From positions 4,244,501-4,308,500 of the forward strand of contig NZ_CP067102.1 of assembly GCF_016616885.1 (NCBI RefSeq): a stretch of 64,000 nucleotides of DNA. Direction: 5' to 3'. The notes under the pieces were generated by a model, which saw only the letters and a program-made list of their open reading frames with translations, was not told the DNA's origin and ran no database searches. Every line of letters begins with the position of its first letter. The first letter of the stretch is position 1. The position numbers and the translations under genes were made by a program. The stretch comes from Bradyrhizobium diazoefficiens (lineage in GTDB: Bacteria > Pseudomonadota > Alphaproteobacteria > Rhizobiales > Xanthobacteraceae). Of this stretch, positions 38,255 through 46,255 are shown piece after piece.

Positions 38255-39157
38255 CTATTCCCTATTCCGCCACGGGAAGAGATTGGCGGGGAAATCGGCC
38301 GCCGGCTTGCGCGGACGCTGCGGCGGAGGCGGCACCGGCCGTGCGCCGGGCGCGGAGACGATGACCTTGCGGTAGAGATGCCAGGTGGCGTGGCCGAGCA
38401 GGGGGATGACGACGGCGAGCCCGAGGAAGGCGGGGATCGTTCCGAGCGCCAGCAGCAGCGCCACGATCAGGCCCCAGGCCGCCATCGGCACCGGGTTTTT
38501 GGCGACGACGCGCAGCGAGGTGACCATCGCGTCCAGAGCGCCGGCATGGCGGTCGAGCATCAGCGGAAATGATACGGCGCTGAGGCAGAGCGCGGCGAGC
38601 GCAAACAGGAAGCCGGTGCCGCAGCCGATCACGATCAGCCACCAGCCCTGAGAGGTCGTCAGCACGCGCGTCACGAAATCCGAAATTCCGCTGACGCCTT
38701 CATAGCCGAATGCGGCAACATAGATCGCCTGTGCGGTCGCGACCCAGGTCACGAACAGCGCGAGCAGCAGCGTGCCGAGGCCGAGCATGGCGCCGAAGGA
38801 GGGCGAGCGCAGCACGTCCATGGCATCCCAGGCGCTGGCCTCCTCATAGCGTTCGCGACGGCTCGAGAGCTCATAGAGGCCGAGTGCTGCGAACGGGCCG
38901 ATCAGGGCGAAGCCCGCGGCCAGCGGAAACAGCAGCGGTATCACTGAATAGCCCATTGCGATGCGCGCGATCACGAGGCCGAGTACCGGATAGATCACGC
39001 AGAGGATGATGGCGTGGCTCGGAACGGCCTTGAAATCTTCCCAACCACGCTTGAGCGCGTCATGCAGGTCGGAAAGTTGGATGGTTCGGATCACAGGTCC
39101 AGCCGCGTCTGCGGTCTGGGCCATCGTAGGGACATTGCCCTGATAGAGTGTGGCCAT
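38255..39157 (-). CDS. DUF2189-family integral membrane protein
   Basis: From the ATG at 39157 (MATLYQGNVPTMAQTADAAG) the protein has 300 residues. After IRTIQLSDLHDALKRGWEDF, the family's opening motif, come six or so hydrophobic segments (near 72-92, 98-118, 150-172, 200-222, 240-262). The C-terminus is Pro-rich. DUF2189 proteins are described only as putative membrane proteins, sometimes linked to cytochrome oxidase genes; no such genes are here. The longer frame to 39265 lacks a ribosome binding site. Confidence 0.82.
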   Translation of the reverse strand: MATLYQGNVPTMAQTADAAGPVIRTIQLSDLHDALKRGWEDFKAVPSHAIILCVIYPVLGLVIARIAMGYSVIPLLFPLAAGFALIGPFAALGLYELSSRRERYEEASAWDAMDVLRSPSFGAMLGLGTLLLALFVTWVATAQAIYVAAFGYEGVSGISDFVTRVLTTSQGWWLIVIGCGTGFLFALAALCLSAVSFPLMLDRHAGALDAMVTSLRVVAKNPVPMAAWGLIVALLLALGTIPAFLGLAVVIPLLGHATWHLYRKVIVSAPGARPVPPPPQRPRKPAADFPANLFPWRNRE

Positions 39158-39491
39158 GGTCGACTTGCTCCCTTGCCATGCAGCCGAGTTCGGCGCCGAC
39201 AACGGCGCAAGCGGCCGCTTTTCTGAGTTTCGCGAGTCCGCCCAGACGCGAATTCTGGATGGCATCGCGAGCTGAACAAGAAACGTACGCCGATTTCCGA
39301 GTCCTGTCCCTCACGCTTGGGTGAGATTCGTTGCCGCAGTGCAACCTCGATGATGTCATCCGGTCGTCATTTCGCCGCAGATAAGCTCATGCTGTTCGTG
39401 GTTCGCGGAACTTCGCGGGCGCAGCGACGTAACTTCGTCTATAAGTGCCCACTCAGGGCCTTCCAACGGGATCCTTTTTCGGGGAGCAGAC
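39158..39491. other. Intergenic region between divergent genes
   Basis: This 334-bp gap lies between the DUF2189 gene (minus) and the DUF3597 gene (plus). I find no coding signal, hairpin or clear -35/-10 pair. The GGAAC at 39407 is not followed at the right distance by CGTT, so an EcfG promoter is not supported. Confidence 0.5.
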
Positions 39492-39905
39492 ATGAGCATT
39501 TTCGGGAAAATCATGGGCGCAATCTTCGGCAGCCATCCGGCTTCCGCTGCGCCCCCCGGCAGCGCACCCGCCGGCAGCGCGCCGGCAGGGACCGCGCCGA
39601 GCGGATCGGCGCCAGCGTCTGCGCCGGCTGCCGCGCCTGCGGCAACTGTGGATGTCGCTGCGATCGTCGATGCGGCCGTCGCTGCACACAAGGGCGAGAA
39701 GCTGGAATGGCGCACCTCGATCGTCGACCTCATGAAGGCGCTCGACGTCGATTCGAGCCTTGCTGCGCGCAAGGATCTCGCCAAGGAGCTCGGCTACACC
39801 GGCGATATGAACGACTCCGCCAGCATGAACGTCTGGCTGCACAAGCAGGTGATGTCCAAGCTCGCCGCCAATGGCGGCAAGCTGCCGCCTGAAATCAAGC
39901 ACTGA
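39492..39905 (+). CDS. DUF3597-family protein
   Basis: The 137-residue protein starts MSIFGKIMGAIFG, has an Ala/Pro/Gly-rich linker (about 15-50) made of APPGSAPAGSAPAGTAPSGS-type repeats, and a conserved C-terminal half (VDVAAIVDAAVAAHKGEKLE, SIVDLMKALDVDSSLAARKD, LAKELGYTGDMNDSASMNVW). This is the DUF3597 pattern. Its function is not known. GGGGAGCAG precedes the ATG. A hairpin terminator follows at 39931. Confidence 0.88.
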   Translation: MSIFGKIMGAIFGSHPASAAPPGSAPAGSAPAGTAPSGSAPASAPAAAPAATVDVAAIVDAAVAAHKGEKLEWRTSIVDLMKALDVDSSLAARKDLAKELGYTGDMNDSASMNVWLHKQVMSKLAANGGKLPPEIKH

Positions 39906-39930
39906 CCGAGGAGCATCGGTCGACGCGAGG

Positions 39931-39957
39931 CGCCCGCGATCTCGCGGGCCCCCTTTT
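39931..39957 (+). terminator. Rho-independent terminator after the DUF3597 gene
   Basis: GCCCGCG and CGCGGGC form a 7-bp stem with an ATCT loop, followed by CCCCTTTTG. It sits between convergent genes and probably ends the DUF3597 transcript. Confidence 0.75.
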
Positions 39958-39961
39958 GCGT

Positions 39962-40237
39962 TCAGGCAACGAGATCTGCATCCTCCGGATGCCTGTCGAG
40001 ATAATCGACGACGAAACCGCAGCCCGCGATCACCTTCCTGCCGTCGCGGCGGATCAGGTCGAGCGCGCCCTTGACCAGCTCGGAGGCAATGCCGCGACCG
40101 CGCAGCGCGCGCGGCGTCTCGGTGTGGGTGATGATGACGGCCGACGGCGTCAGCCGGTAATTGGCGAAGGCCAGCTCGCTGCCGATGTCGAGCTCGAAGC
40201 GGCTCCTCTCCTTGTTGTCGCGTACCGATGCCGCCAT
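39962..40237 (-). CDS. YjdJ-type small GNAT acetyltransferase, paralogue 1
   Basis: The 91-residue protein (MAASVRDNKERSRFELDIGS) is a single compact GNAT domain of the Acetyltransf_CG type: ANYRLTPSAVIITHTETPRA, then LRGRGIASELVKGALDLIRR with the acetyl-CoA loop (R-G-x-G-I-A), and AGCGFVVDYLDRHPEDADLV, with the family's Cys. It likely transfers acetyl groups to an unknown substrate. A second member lies at 40969-41244 beyond the SPW gene. The longer frame to 40357 is not supported. Confidence 0.88.
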   Translation of the reverse strand: MAASVRDNKERSRFELDIGSELAFANYRLTPSAVIITHTETPRALRGRGIASELVKGALDLIRRDGRKVIAGCGFVVDYLDRHPEDADLVA

Positions 40238-40517
40238 GCCTGATCCTTCCGAAGCGATGCTTGTTGCCTGATCTAGGCGCCTCAACCCTGCCTTGCCAAG
40301 GCGCGACCAAGGGAGGTTGCCGCACCGTGCGCGACGCGCTCCAGAAGCTGGGGGCACTGTAAGGCCAAAGATTCCTCCCCGTTACCCTTGCAGCTCCCGC
40401 TGCGGTTCCCACGTCTTTGATTAGACATACGCCCGAATGCGGCCGGCAGGTCGCCGGAGATTCGGAAGTCGCGAATGCCAGCCGCAGACGTATGCCTCTT
40501 GCTTATAGGAGGTTACG

Positions 40518-40916
40518 ATGTCGGACTTTGGTTTCTTGAATACTCACCGAACATGGGAAGACTGGTGCGGCATGCTGCTCGGCGCGCTGATCGTCGTGTC
40601 GCCCTGGTTTCCCATCTATGAGGAGGGGGTGGCGGCCGGACACCAGATGCTCATCCTGAACACCGTCGCGATCGGCCTCGTTGTATTTGGACTCAGCCAG
40701 CTCGAATATGTGGCGCTGCAACGCTGGCAAGAGGTGATCACGCTCCTGGTCGGGCTGTGGCTCGTCGTCTCGCCCTACGTCCTCGGCTACTCCGGTGCAG
40801 GCTTTCTCCGTGTCTATCACACGAGCCTCGGCGCCGTGGTTGTGCTGCTCGGAGTGCTTCAGCTCTGGCAGGACTGGGGGGTAAGTGACGAGGACATGCT
40901 CAAGCATGGGCGATAG
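40518..40916 (+). CDS. SPW-repeat membrane protein
   Basis: The 132-residue protein has four hydrophobic segments arranged as two repeats. Each repeat holds the SPW-type motif: IVVSPWFPIYEEG (residues about 27-39) and LVVSPYVLGYSG (about 83-94). The family is found in membranes of soil bacteria and its role is unknown. The ATG at 40518 has a strong AGGAGG seven bases upstream. A hairpin terminator follows at 40933. It stands between two paralogous GNAT genes on the other strand. Confidence 0.85.
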   Translation: MSDFGFLNTHRTWEDWCGMLLGALIVVSPWFPIYEEGVAAGHQMLILNTVAIGLVVFGLSQLEYVALQRWQEVITLLVGLWLVVSPYVLGYSGAGFLRVYHTSLGAVVVLLGVLQLWQDWGVSDEDMLKHGR

Positions 40917-40932
40917 GCCGTAGATATCGGCA

Positions 40933-40960
40933 GGCCCACCGGACGAATGACCCGTGGGCC
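40933..40960. terminator. Hairpin between convergent SPW and GNAT genes
   Basis: GGCCCAC and GTGGGCC pair across a 14-nt centre. It lies 17 bp after the SPW stop and just before the GNAT stop at 40969, a place where a shared terminator is expected. Confidence 0.55.
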
Positions 40961-40968
40961 AGCACGCT

Positions 40969-41244
40969 CTATTTCTTCACCAGGTCGGCATACTCCGGAT
41001 GCTTCTCGATCCACGCCTTCACGAATGGGCATTCCGGGATCAACTTCAGGCCGGCCGCGCGGACCTGGTCGAGCGCACCTTGCACCAGCTTTGAGCCGAC
41101 GCCTTTGCCGCCGAGCTCCTTCGGCACGTCGGTATGCTCGAACGTGATGACATTGCCGTCGAGCTTGTAATGCTCGGTCGCGAGGTGGCCCTCCACCTCG
41201 AGCTCGTAGCGGTGATGCGCCCTGTTGTTGATGACGTTGCTCAT
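40969..41244 (-). CDS. YjdJ-type small GNAT acetyltransferase, paralogue 2
   Basis: The 91-residue protein (MSNVINNRAHHRYELEVEGH) has the same layout and length as the gene at 39962: HYKLDGNVITFEHTDVPKEL, GGKGVGSKLVQGALDQVRAA with the acetyl-CoA loop (G-K-G-V-G), and IPECPFVKAWIEKHPEYADL. It keeps the family's Cys in PECPF. The two copies are related but clearly diverged, so the duplication is old. The substrate is unknown. The longer frame that runs through it to 41655 is a shadow of the next gene. Confidence 0.88.
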   Translation of the reverse strand: MSNVINNRAHHRYELEVEGHLATEHYKLDGNVITFEHTDVPKELGGKGVGSKLVQGALDQVRAAGLKLIPECPFVKAWIEKHPEYADLVKK

Positions 41245-41336
41245 GATGTCTCCGGTCAGTGCTCCAGTGCGTCCGTCCGCATCTTGCGGATCGACCAGGC
41301 CTCGGACGAAGGCGGCCCCGCCATCGGTCGTTCGGT

Positions 41337-41702
41337 TCAGTCGGCCGCCTTGGCGAGGCGAGAATCTTCCGGCTGAGGCTTTGCGGGGAGGCAGCCCTGG
41401 CAGATGACGAGCGAGCGATTGACCTTGGCGTCCTGCTCGGCCTCGATGCCGTCCTGGGCCTGCCACCACTCCTTCGAATAGGGCTGGAACCCGGCTTGCA
41501 GCTTGGCGCGCTCGGATACGGCAGCACGCATCGCATGCGATGGCTCGGCAGCGGCATGAGGCCGGTTGGGATCCTCGCCCGCGCCATCCCAGGCATAGCG
41601 CGCGGGCCTGAAGGCGGGATCGGATGCCAGATGAGCTTGCGGGGCCACAGCACATCCGGCGAGCGCCAGCGTGAGCAGGAGGACGACGGGCGCTTTGACC
41701 AT
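41337..41702 (-). CDS. Hypothetical lipoprotein
   Basis: The 121-residue precursor starts MVKAPVVLLLTLALAGCAVA with a clear lipobox (LALAGC, lipid Cys17). The mature part is hydrophilic and contains RPARYAWDGAGEDPNRPHAA, SERAKLQAGFQPYSKEWWQA and the C-terminal SLVICQGCLPAKPQPED with a Cys pair (C-x-x-C). I do not recognise the family. It should be anchored in the inner or outer membrane facing the periplasm. Confidence 0.78.
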   Translation of the reverse strand: MVKAPVVLLLTLALAGCAVAPQAHLASDPAFRPARYAWDGAGEDPNRPHAAAEPSHAMRAAVSERAKLQAGFQPYSKEWWQAQDGIEAEQDAKVNRSLVICQGCLPAKPQPEDSRLAKAAD

Positions 41703-41881
41703 GAGGCGGTACTCTGTACGCGGATACTGGCTGAGGTTGCCTCGATCATGTTTAAAATTCCTTGAATGAGCGCACGGGTGATCCAGTGTCGGGCGGCCTT
41801 GCTACGCCACGGATGATGGCGATAAATGGGCCGCAATGAGCGGACGGCTTGCGTGCCGTCTGCCGTCGAAGAGGAAGCTCG

Positions 41882-43489
41882 ATGCAGCCGCTCCGCATGT
41901 CCCGCCGCGTGATGAATCTTGCCTACATGCTGACGCAGAATGCGCGGCGGCATGGATCGCGTCCCGGTTTCGTCTGGGGCAAGAAATCCTGGACCTGGCG
42001 CGAGATCGATGCGCAGGTCTCCGCGCTGGCCGCGGCGCTTGCCGCGCGCGGCATCGCCAAGGGCGACCGCATTCTCGTTCATTCCAAGAATGGCGACGAG
42101 ATGTTTGTCTCGATGTTCGCGGCGTTCCGGCTCGGCGCGGTCTGGGTGCCCACCAATTTCCGCCTGATGCCGGATGAGGTGGCCTATCTCGCACAGGCCT
42201 CCGGCGCGAAGGCATTTTTGTGCCATGTCGATTTTCACGAGCACGCCGCGGCCGTGACCGGTGGTGCGCTCGAATTCACCTGGAGCATCGACGGCAAGGC
42301 ATCGTTCGGCGAGCGCTCGGTGGCCGAGGCCATCGTTTCGCAGGCGGGCCAAGTGGTCGAGAACGTTGCCGTCGAGCACGACGATCCCTGCTGGTTCTTC
42401 TTCACGTCCGGCACCACCGGCCGCTCCAAGGCCGCGGTGCTGACCCACGGCCAGATGGGCTTTGTCGTCACCAACCATCTCGCCGATCTGACGCCCGGGG
42501 TGACGGAAGCCGATGCATCGCTGGTGGTGGCGCCGCTGTCGCATGGCGCCGGCGTGCATCAGCTGGTGCAGACCGCCCGCGGCGTCTGCACCGTGCTGCT
42601 GCCGACCGAGAAATTCGACATCGACGAGGCGTTCCGCCTGATCGCGACGTATCGGGTCGGCAATCTCTTCACGGTACCGACGATTTTGAAGATGATGGTC
42701 GAGCACCCCGCCGTCGACAAGTACGATCACTCTTCGCTGCGTCACGTGATCTATGCGGGCGCGCCGATGTATCGCGAGGACCAGAAAGCCGCGCTGAAGA
42801 AGCTCGGCAAGGTCATCGTGCAGTATTTTGGCCTCGGCGAGGTCACCGGCAACATCACCGTGCTGCCGGCGGCGCTGCACGACCCCGAGGACGGCCCGCA
42901 TGCCAAGATCGGCACCTGCGGCTTCGAGCGCACCGGCATGCAGGTCTCGATCCAGGACGACGAGGGCCGCGAGCTGAAGGCCAACCAGAGCGGTGAGATC
43001 TGCGTGATCGGGCCTGCTGTGCTTGCCGGCTACTACGATAACCCCGAGGCCAACGCGAAGGCGTTCCGCAACGGCTGGTTCCGCACCGGCGATCTCGGCC
43101 ATATGGACGAGGAGGGGTTCGTCTACATCACCGGCCGTGCGTCCGACATGTACATCTCTGGCGGCTCCAACATCTATCCGCGCGAGATCGAGGAGAAGAT
43201 CTTGACGCACCCTGCGGTCGGTGAGGTCGCCGTGCTCGGCGTGCCCGATGCGACCTGGGGCGAGGTCGGAATCGCCGTCTGCGTCGCGCGCGACGGCGCG
43301 AAGCCCGTGAGCGAAGCCGAGATGGCGGCGTTCCTGTCGCCGAAGGTGCCGCGCTACAAGATGCCGAAACGTTTCTTCTTCTGGGACGCGCTGCCGAAAT
43401 CCGGCTATGGCAAGGTGCCGAAGCGCATGGTGCGCGACGAGCTCGAGGCGCGCGGGCTGCTCGGTCTCGACAAGACCAAGACGGGCTGA
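41882..43489 (+). CDS. Acyl-CoA synthetase (AMP-binding, ANL superfamily)
   Basis: This 535-residue enzyme activates a carboxylic acid as acyl-AMP and transfers it to CoA. The AMP-binding signature is FFTSGTTGRSKAAVLTHGQM; further motifs are QYFGLGEVTGN, GWFRTGDLGHMDEEGF, ISGGSNIYPREIEEKI, and the catalytic Lys in PKSGYGKVPKR. It resembles medium/long-chain acyl-CoA ligases; the substrate cannot be fixed. The start is the ATG at 41882 with GAGGAAG upstream; the frame opens earlier at a TTG. The PPC/DUF296 gene follows six bases later. Confidence 0.9.
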   Translation: MQPLRMSRRVMNLAYMLTQNARRHGSRPGFVWGKKSWTWREIDAQVSALAAALAARGIAKGDRILVHSKNGDEMFVSMFAAFRLGAVWVPTNFRLMPDEVAYLAQASGAKAFLCHVDFHEHAAAVTGGALEFTWSIDGKASFGERSVAEAIVSQAGQVVENVAVEHDDPCWFFFTSGTTGRSKAAVLTHGQMGFVVTNHLADLTPGVTEADASLVVAPLSHGAGVHQLVQTARGVCTVLLPTEKFDIDEAFRLIATYRVGNLFTVPTILKMMVEHPAVDKYDHSSLRHVIYAGAPMYREDQKAALKKLGKVIVQYFGLGEVTGNITVLPAALHDPEDGPHAKIGTCGFERTGMQVSIQDDEGRELKANQSGEICVIGPAVLAGYYDNPEANAKAFRNGWFRTGDLGHMDEEGFVYITGRASDMYISGGSNIYPREIEEKILTHPAVGEVAVLGVPDATWGEVGIAVCVARDGAKPVSEAEMAAFLSPKVPRYKMPKRFFFWDALPKSGYGKVPKRMVRDELEARGLLGLDKTKTG

Positions 43490-43495
43490 GTTTAC

Positions 43496-44359
43496 GTGAT
43501 GCGGAGTATCAAGCAGCCGGGCACGCCCGCCGTCGAACGTATCCAGTGGGTGGCGGCGAGGGGACGCGCCTTTTCGTTCACACTTCAAGCCGGCGTGCCG
43601 CTGCTCGAAGCCGCGCGCCGCGGTTTTGCCGCGGAAGGGTTTGCGGGTGGCGTGCTGAATTTCGGCCACGGCGCGCTCGGGCCGTTCGGTTATGTGATGC
43701 CGGCGCTGTCGAAGACCGGCGAGAATGCGGCGTTCTACAGCGACACGTATCGGCCCGCAGGCGTGACGCGCACCAGGCTCGGCAGCATGACGCTCGGCAT
43801 CCGAGACGGCGCTGCGTTCTTTCATTGCCACGGGCTGTGGACCGAGGCGGACGGCAAGGCGAGCGGCGGCCACATGCTGCCGGACGAGACTGTTGTCGCC
43901 GAGCCGTTCGAGGTCCAGGCCTTTGGCGTTGACGGCGCGATGTTCACCGCCGAGCCCGACCCCGAGACCAATTTCAAGCTGTTCGGGCCGGTCGTCTCTG
44001 CGAGCACCGGTGCGCGCACGACCAGCCGCGCCTTTGCGCTGCGCCTGCGTCCCAATCAGGATTTTGCCTTCTGCCTCGAAGGCTTCTGCCGCTGTCACGG
44101 CATTGCGCGCGCGAAAATCCACGGTGGCGTCGGCTCGACCATCGGTGCGCGCTTCACCCATGGCGGCGTGACCGAGCCGTTTGCCACGGAGCTGGCGATA
44201 ACCGCCGGGACGATCGCGCCGGGCGCGTCTGGCGCACTCGAAGCTGCGCTCGACGTCGCCCTGATCGACCACACCGGCGGCATCGCCGCAGGCCGCCTGG
44301 TCCGCGGCGACAATCCCGTGCTGATGACGATGGAGCTGGTGCTGGAAGTGTTGGTTTAG
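43496..44359 (+). CDS. PPC/DUF296-domain protein
   Basis: The 287-residue protein has two similar halves, each with a PPC/DUF296-like pattern: FSFTLQAGVPLLEAARRGFA and GVLNFGHGALGPFGYVMPAL in the first, and ALRLRPNQDFAFCLEGFCRC and HGIARAKIHGGVGSTIGARF in the second. The HCHGLWTEADGKASGGHMLP segment carries the three-His metal site of the domain. The domain occurs alone in bacteria and with AT-hooks in plants; its bacterial role is unknown. It starts at GTG 43496 or ATG 43499 and is co-transcribed with the acyl-CoA synthetase. Confidence 0.85.
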   Translation: MMRSIKQPGTPAVERIQWVAARGRAFSFTLQAGVPLLEAARRGFAAEGFAGGVLNFGHGALGPFGYVMPALSKTGENAAFYSDTYRPAGVTRTRLGSMTLGIRDGAAFFHCHGLWTEADGKASGGHMLPDETVVAEPFEVQAFGVDGAMFTAEPDPETNFKLFGPVVSASTGARTTSRAFALRLRPNQDFAFCLEGFCRCHGIARAKIHGGVGSTIGARFTHGGVTEPFATELAITAGTIAPGASGALEAALDVALIDHTGGIAAGRLVRGDNPVLMTMELVLEVLV

Positions 44360-44467
44360 GCCCGACCGGGGCTTGTTGCTGGCCGCCATTGCTACTTCCC
44401 CAAGCCTGTTGTTCCTGTTATGTTCCATCGAGCGGCCGTGCCGTTGATGGGAGTAGACAGAGAGGTC

Positions 44468-45253
44468 ATGAGCCGAAGGGGCAACCGGACGATCAACCTG
44501 CCGGCACCGTATCTGAAGCGGGTCTGGCTGGATCAGGCACGCGTTGGCGCACGTGAGGCCTATCCGTTCTGTCTCCCGATATTCGCGGCTGACTTTGAGC
44601 TTCGTTTTGAAGCATCGATCACCATCATCGTTGGTGAAAACGGCACAGGGAAATCTACGATCCTCGAAGGGATTGCAGCACTTGCGGGCTTCGACGATGC
44701 AGGCGGCGGCAATGGTTACAGGCCGGTCGATCATTCCGATGCGCTGGAAAAGATGGGCAGTCGCCTTTCGACGGCGCTCCGCGCGAGTTGGCTGCCCAAG
44801 ATCACCAACGGTTGGTTTTTCCGCGCTGAGAGCTTCTTTTCGGTGGCCAGATGGCTCGACCAAATGGCGCTGGAAGACATGAGGATGGGATTGCCGGGTG
44901 GTCCCCCTCCGGATTTTTTGTCGCATTCGCACGGCGAAGGTTTTTTGCGCTTTTTCGAAGAGCGCTGCCGGCGACAAGGCATCTTTATTTTCGACGAGCC
45001 GGAATCCGCGCTGTCGCCCTCGCGGCAGATCGAATTCCTCAAGCTGCTGCGACGCATGGAGGACTCCCGAATCTGCCAAGTCATCATGGCAACCCATGCG
45101 CCGCTGCTGATGGCCTATCCCAAAGCGCAGCTGCTGCGATTGGGCAAATACGGACTTGAGCCGACAACAGTGGAGCAGACCGATCATTACCGGGTGATGC
45201 GGGAATTCTGCGCCGACCCGCGCGGCTTCGTCGAGGCGAGGCTGGCGGAGTGA
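44468..45253 (+). CDS. AAA-family ATPase (ABC/RecF-like, OLD-type)
   Basis: The 261-residue protein has an ABC-type ATPase: Walker A GENGTGKS (56-63), a signature-like region SHSHGEGFLRFFEERC, Walker B GIFIFDEPESALSPSRQIEF (Asp176, Glu177), and an H-loop region VIMATHAPLLMAYPKAQLLR. It is the short stand-alone AAA type related to the ATPase part of OLD and abortive-infection proteins, without a nuclease domain. Start: ATG at 44468. A HigA-like antitoxin gene follows 62 bp later, so a defence or toxin-antitoxin role is possible but not shown. Confidence 0.82.
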   Translation: MSRRGNRTINLPAPYLKRVWLDQARVGAREAYPFCLPIFAADFELRFEASITIIVGENGTGKSTILEGIAALAGFDDAGGGNGYRPVDHSDALEKMGSRLSTALRASWLPKITNGWFFRAESFFSVARWLDQMALEDMRMGLPGGPPPDFLSHSHGEGFLRFFEERCRRQGIFIFDEPESALSPSRQIEFLKLLRRMEDSRICQVIMATHAPLLMAYPKAQLLRLGKYGLEPTTVEQTDHYRVMREFCADPRGFVEARLAE

Positions 45254-45314
45254 ATGTATCATCAATTGTCGTTCATCGACTTCCGTAGTATGTTCTTGCC
45301 AAGGGCTGACATCC

Positions 45315-45602
45315 ATGGCTCCACTCGTTCATCCCGGACGGTTGCTCAAACGCGAATTGGTTGCGCGCGGGCTCAGTGCGAACAGGCTTTCGCTCGATAT
45401 CGGCGTTCCTTCGGGGCGGATCACCGATATTCTGAACGGACGCCGAGGTATCTCGGCGGACACCGCGGTGCGACTTGGTCGCTATTTCGGCAATAGCCCT
45501 CAATTCTGGCTGGACTTGCAAGGCCAGTACGACATTGGTCTCGTCGAGCGGGAGAAGGGCGCGGAAATCGCTCGACGGGTCAAGCCCGCCAACGCGGCCT
45601 GA
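45315..45602 (+). CDS. higA: HigA-family antitoxin (XRE type), no adjacent toxin
   Basis: The 95-residue protein (MAPLVHPGRLLKRELVARGL) has the HigA-family helix-turn-helix (SANRLSLDIGVPSGRITDIL, then NGRRGISADTAVRLGRYF) and the C-terminal signature NSPQFWLDLQGQYDIGLVER. In normal modules a higB toxin of about 95 residues lies just upstream. Here only 61 bp separate it from the ATPase gene, and no toxin frame is found on either side. It is therefore an orphan antitoxin or partners with the ATPase. Confidence 0.85.
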   Translation: MAPLVHPGRLLKRELVARGLSANRLSLDIGVPSGRITDILNGRRGISADTAVRLGRYFGNSPQFWLDLQGQYDIGLVEREKGAEIARRVKPANAA

Positions 45603-45751
45603 TGGGGCTTCGGCTGAAAGCTTCAGCATTCTTCATCCAAGCAGCGAGATGACAACCTCGAAGTTCTCACGGCATGCGTGCCCGATACCCGACACCACGA
45701 TCCAACTGCATCAACGGCCAAACCTTGCTGTCACCACTCGCTCTCTCAATC
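45603..45751. other. Spacer between higA and the interrupted repeat
   Basis: This 149-bp stretch has no clear feature. The interrupted palindromic repeat begins at 45752 and the mobile element at 45811; everything from there to 46255 belongs to those two entries. Confidence 0.5.
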
Positions 45752-46009
45752 GTCATTGCGAGCGCAGCGAAGCAATCCAGAATCTTTCCGCGGAGACGGT
45801 CTGGATTGCTCACATGGGGATTTGGTGTGTCAAGGTGGTAGTTCAGCTTTTTGTTCGATTGCAGCCAGCTCTTCGTCCCGACCATGGGGCCCTTCGGATG
45901 GCGCGCGCAGATCGAGTCAAGGTCGGCCCGTAGGGCCGCCGCGAAGCGGCTTGACCTTGACTTGAGCGAGCACGCCATCAGGCTTTGGTGGTCGGGCGGA
46001 TAACTCCTT

Positions 46010-46250
46010 GTCGTCAGGCGATCTCAGGTTCGAGCCAGTTTTGACAATCTGGTTTTGCTTGCCAGATCAAACTCACATTCGGTCGTCGCGTGATAGCGAC
46101 AGCACCAACATTCCGCTTGCGGCGGGCAGGCTCGAGAGGACGAGGCCATTCTTCGTTGCGGCGTTTGAAGCCATGCAATCCATCGGTTCGTCCACCCGGA
46201 TCGGCCGAGGTTCGATCGGACCTCGGCAGATTGGTTTTGAGGTGGTGAAG
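46010..46250 (-). ncRNA. Candidate bridge RNA (seekRNA) of the IS110-type element
   Basis: On the transposase strand, just after the stop, TGGATTGC (46182-46175) equals the target left of and into the core, and CGCAACGAAG (46160-46151) is complementary at 9 of 10 bases to the target right of the core (CTTCGCTGCG). About 40 nt later ATTCC-side GGAAT (46114-46110) equals the element's right end, and ATGTGAG (46078-46072) is complementary to core plus left end (CTCACAT). A GTCGC/GCGAC hairpin (46085-46100) lies between the last two. Order (target loop, then donor loop; left guide before right guide) fits IS621-type bridge RNAs. RNA limits are estimates. Confidence 0.5.
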
Positions 46251-46255
46251 AGGGC

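Noticed and set aside
39407..39440. EcfG (general stress) promoter before the DUF3597 gene
   Set aside because: GGAAC is present, but CGTT is not found at the required distance.
40859..45316. Open frame of 1485 codons on the minus strand
   Set aside because: It crosses many genes on both strands, including the acyl-CoA synthetase and PPC genes in antisense; no domain is visible.
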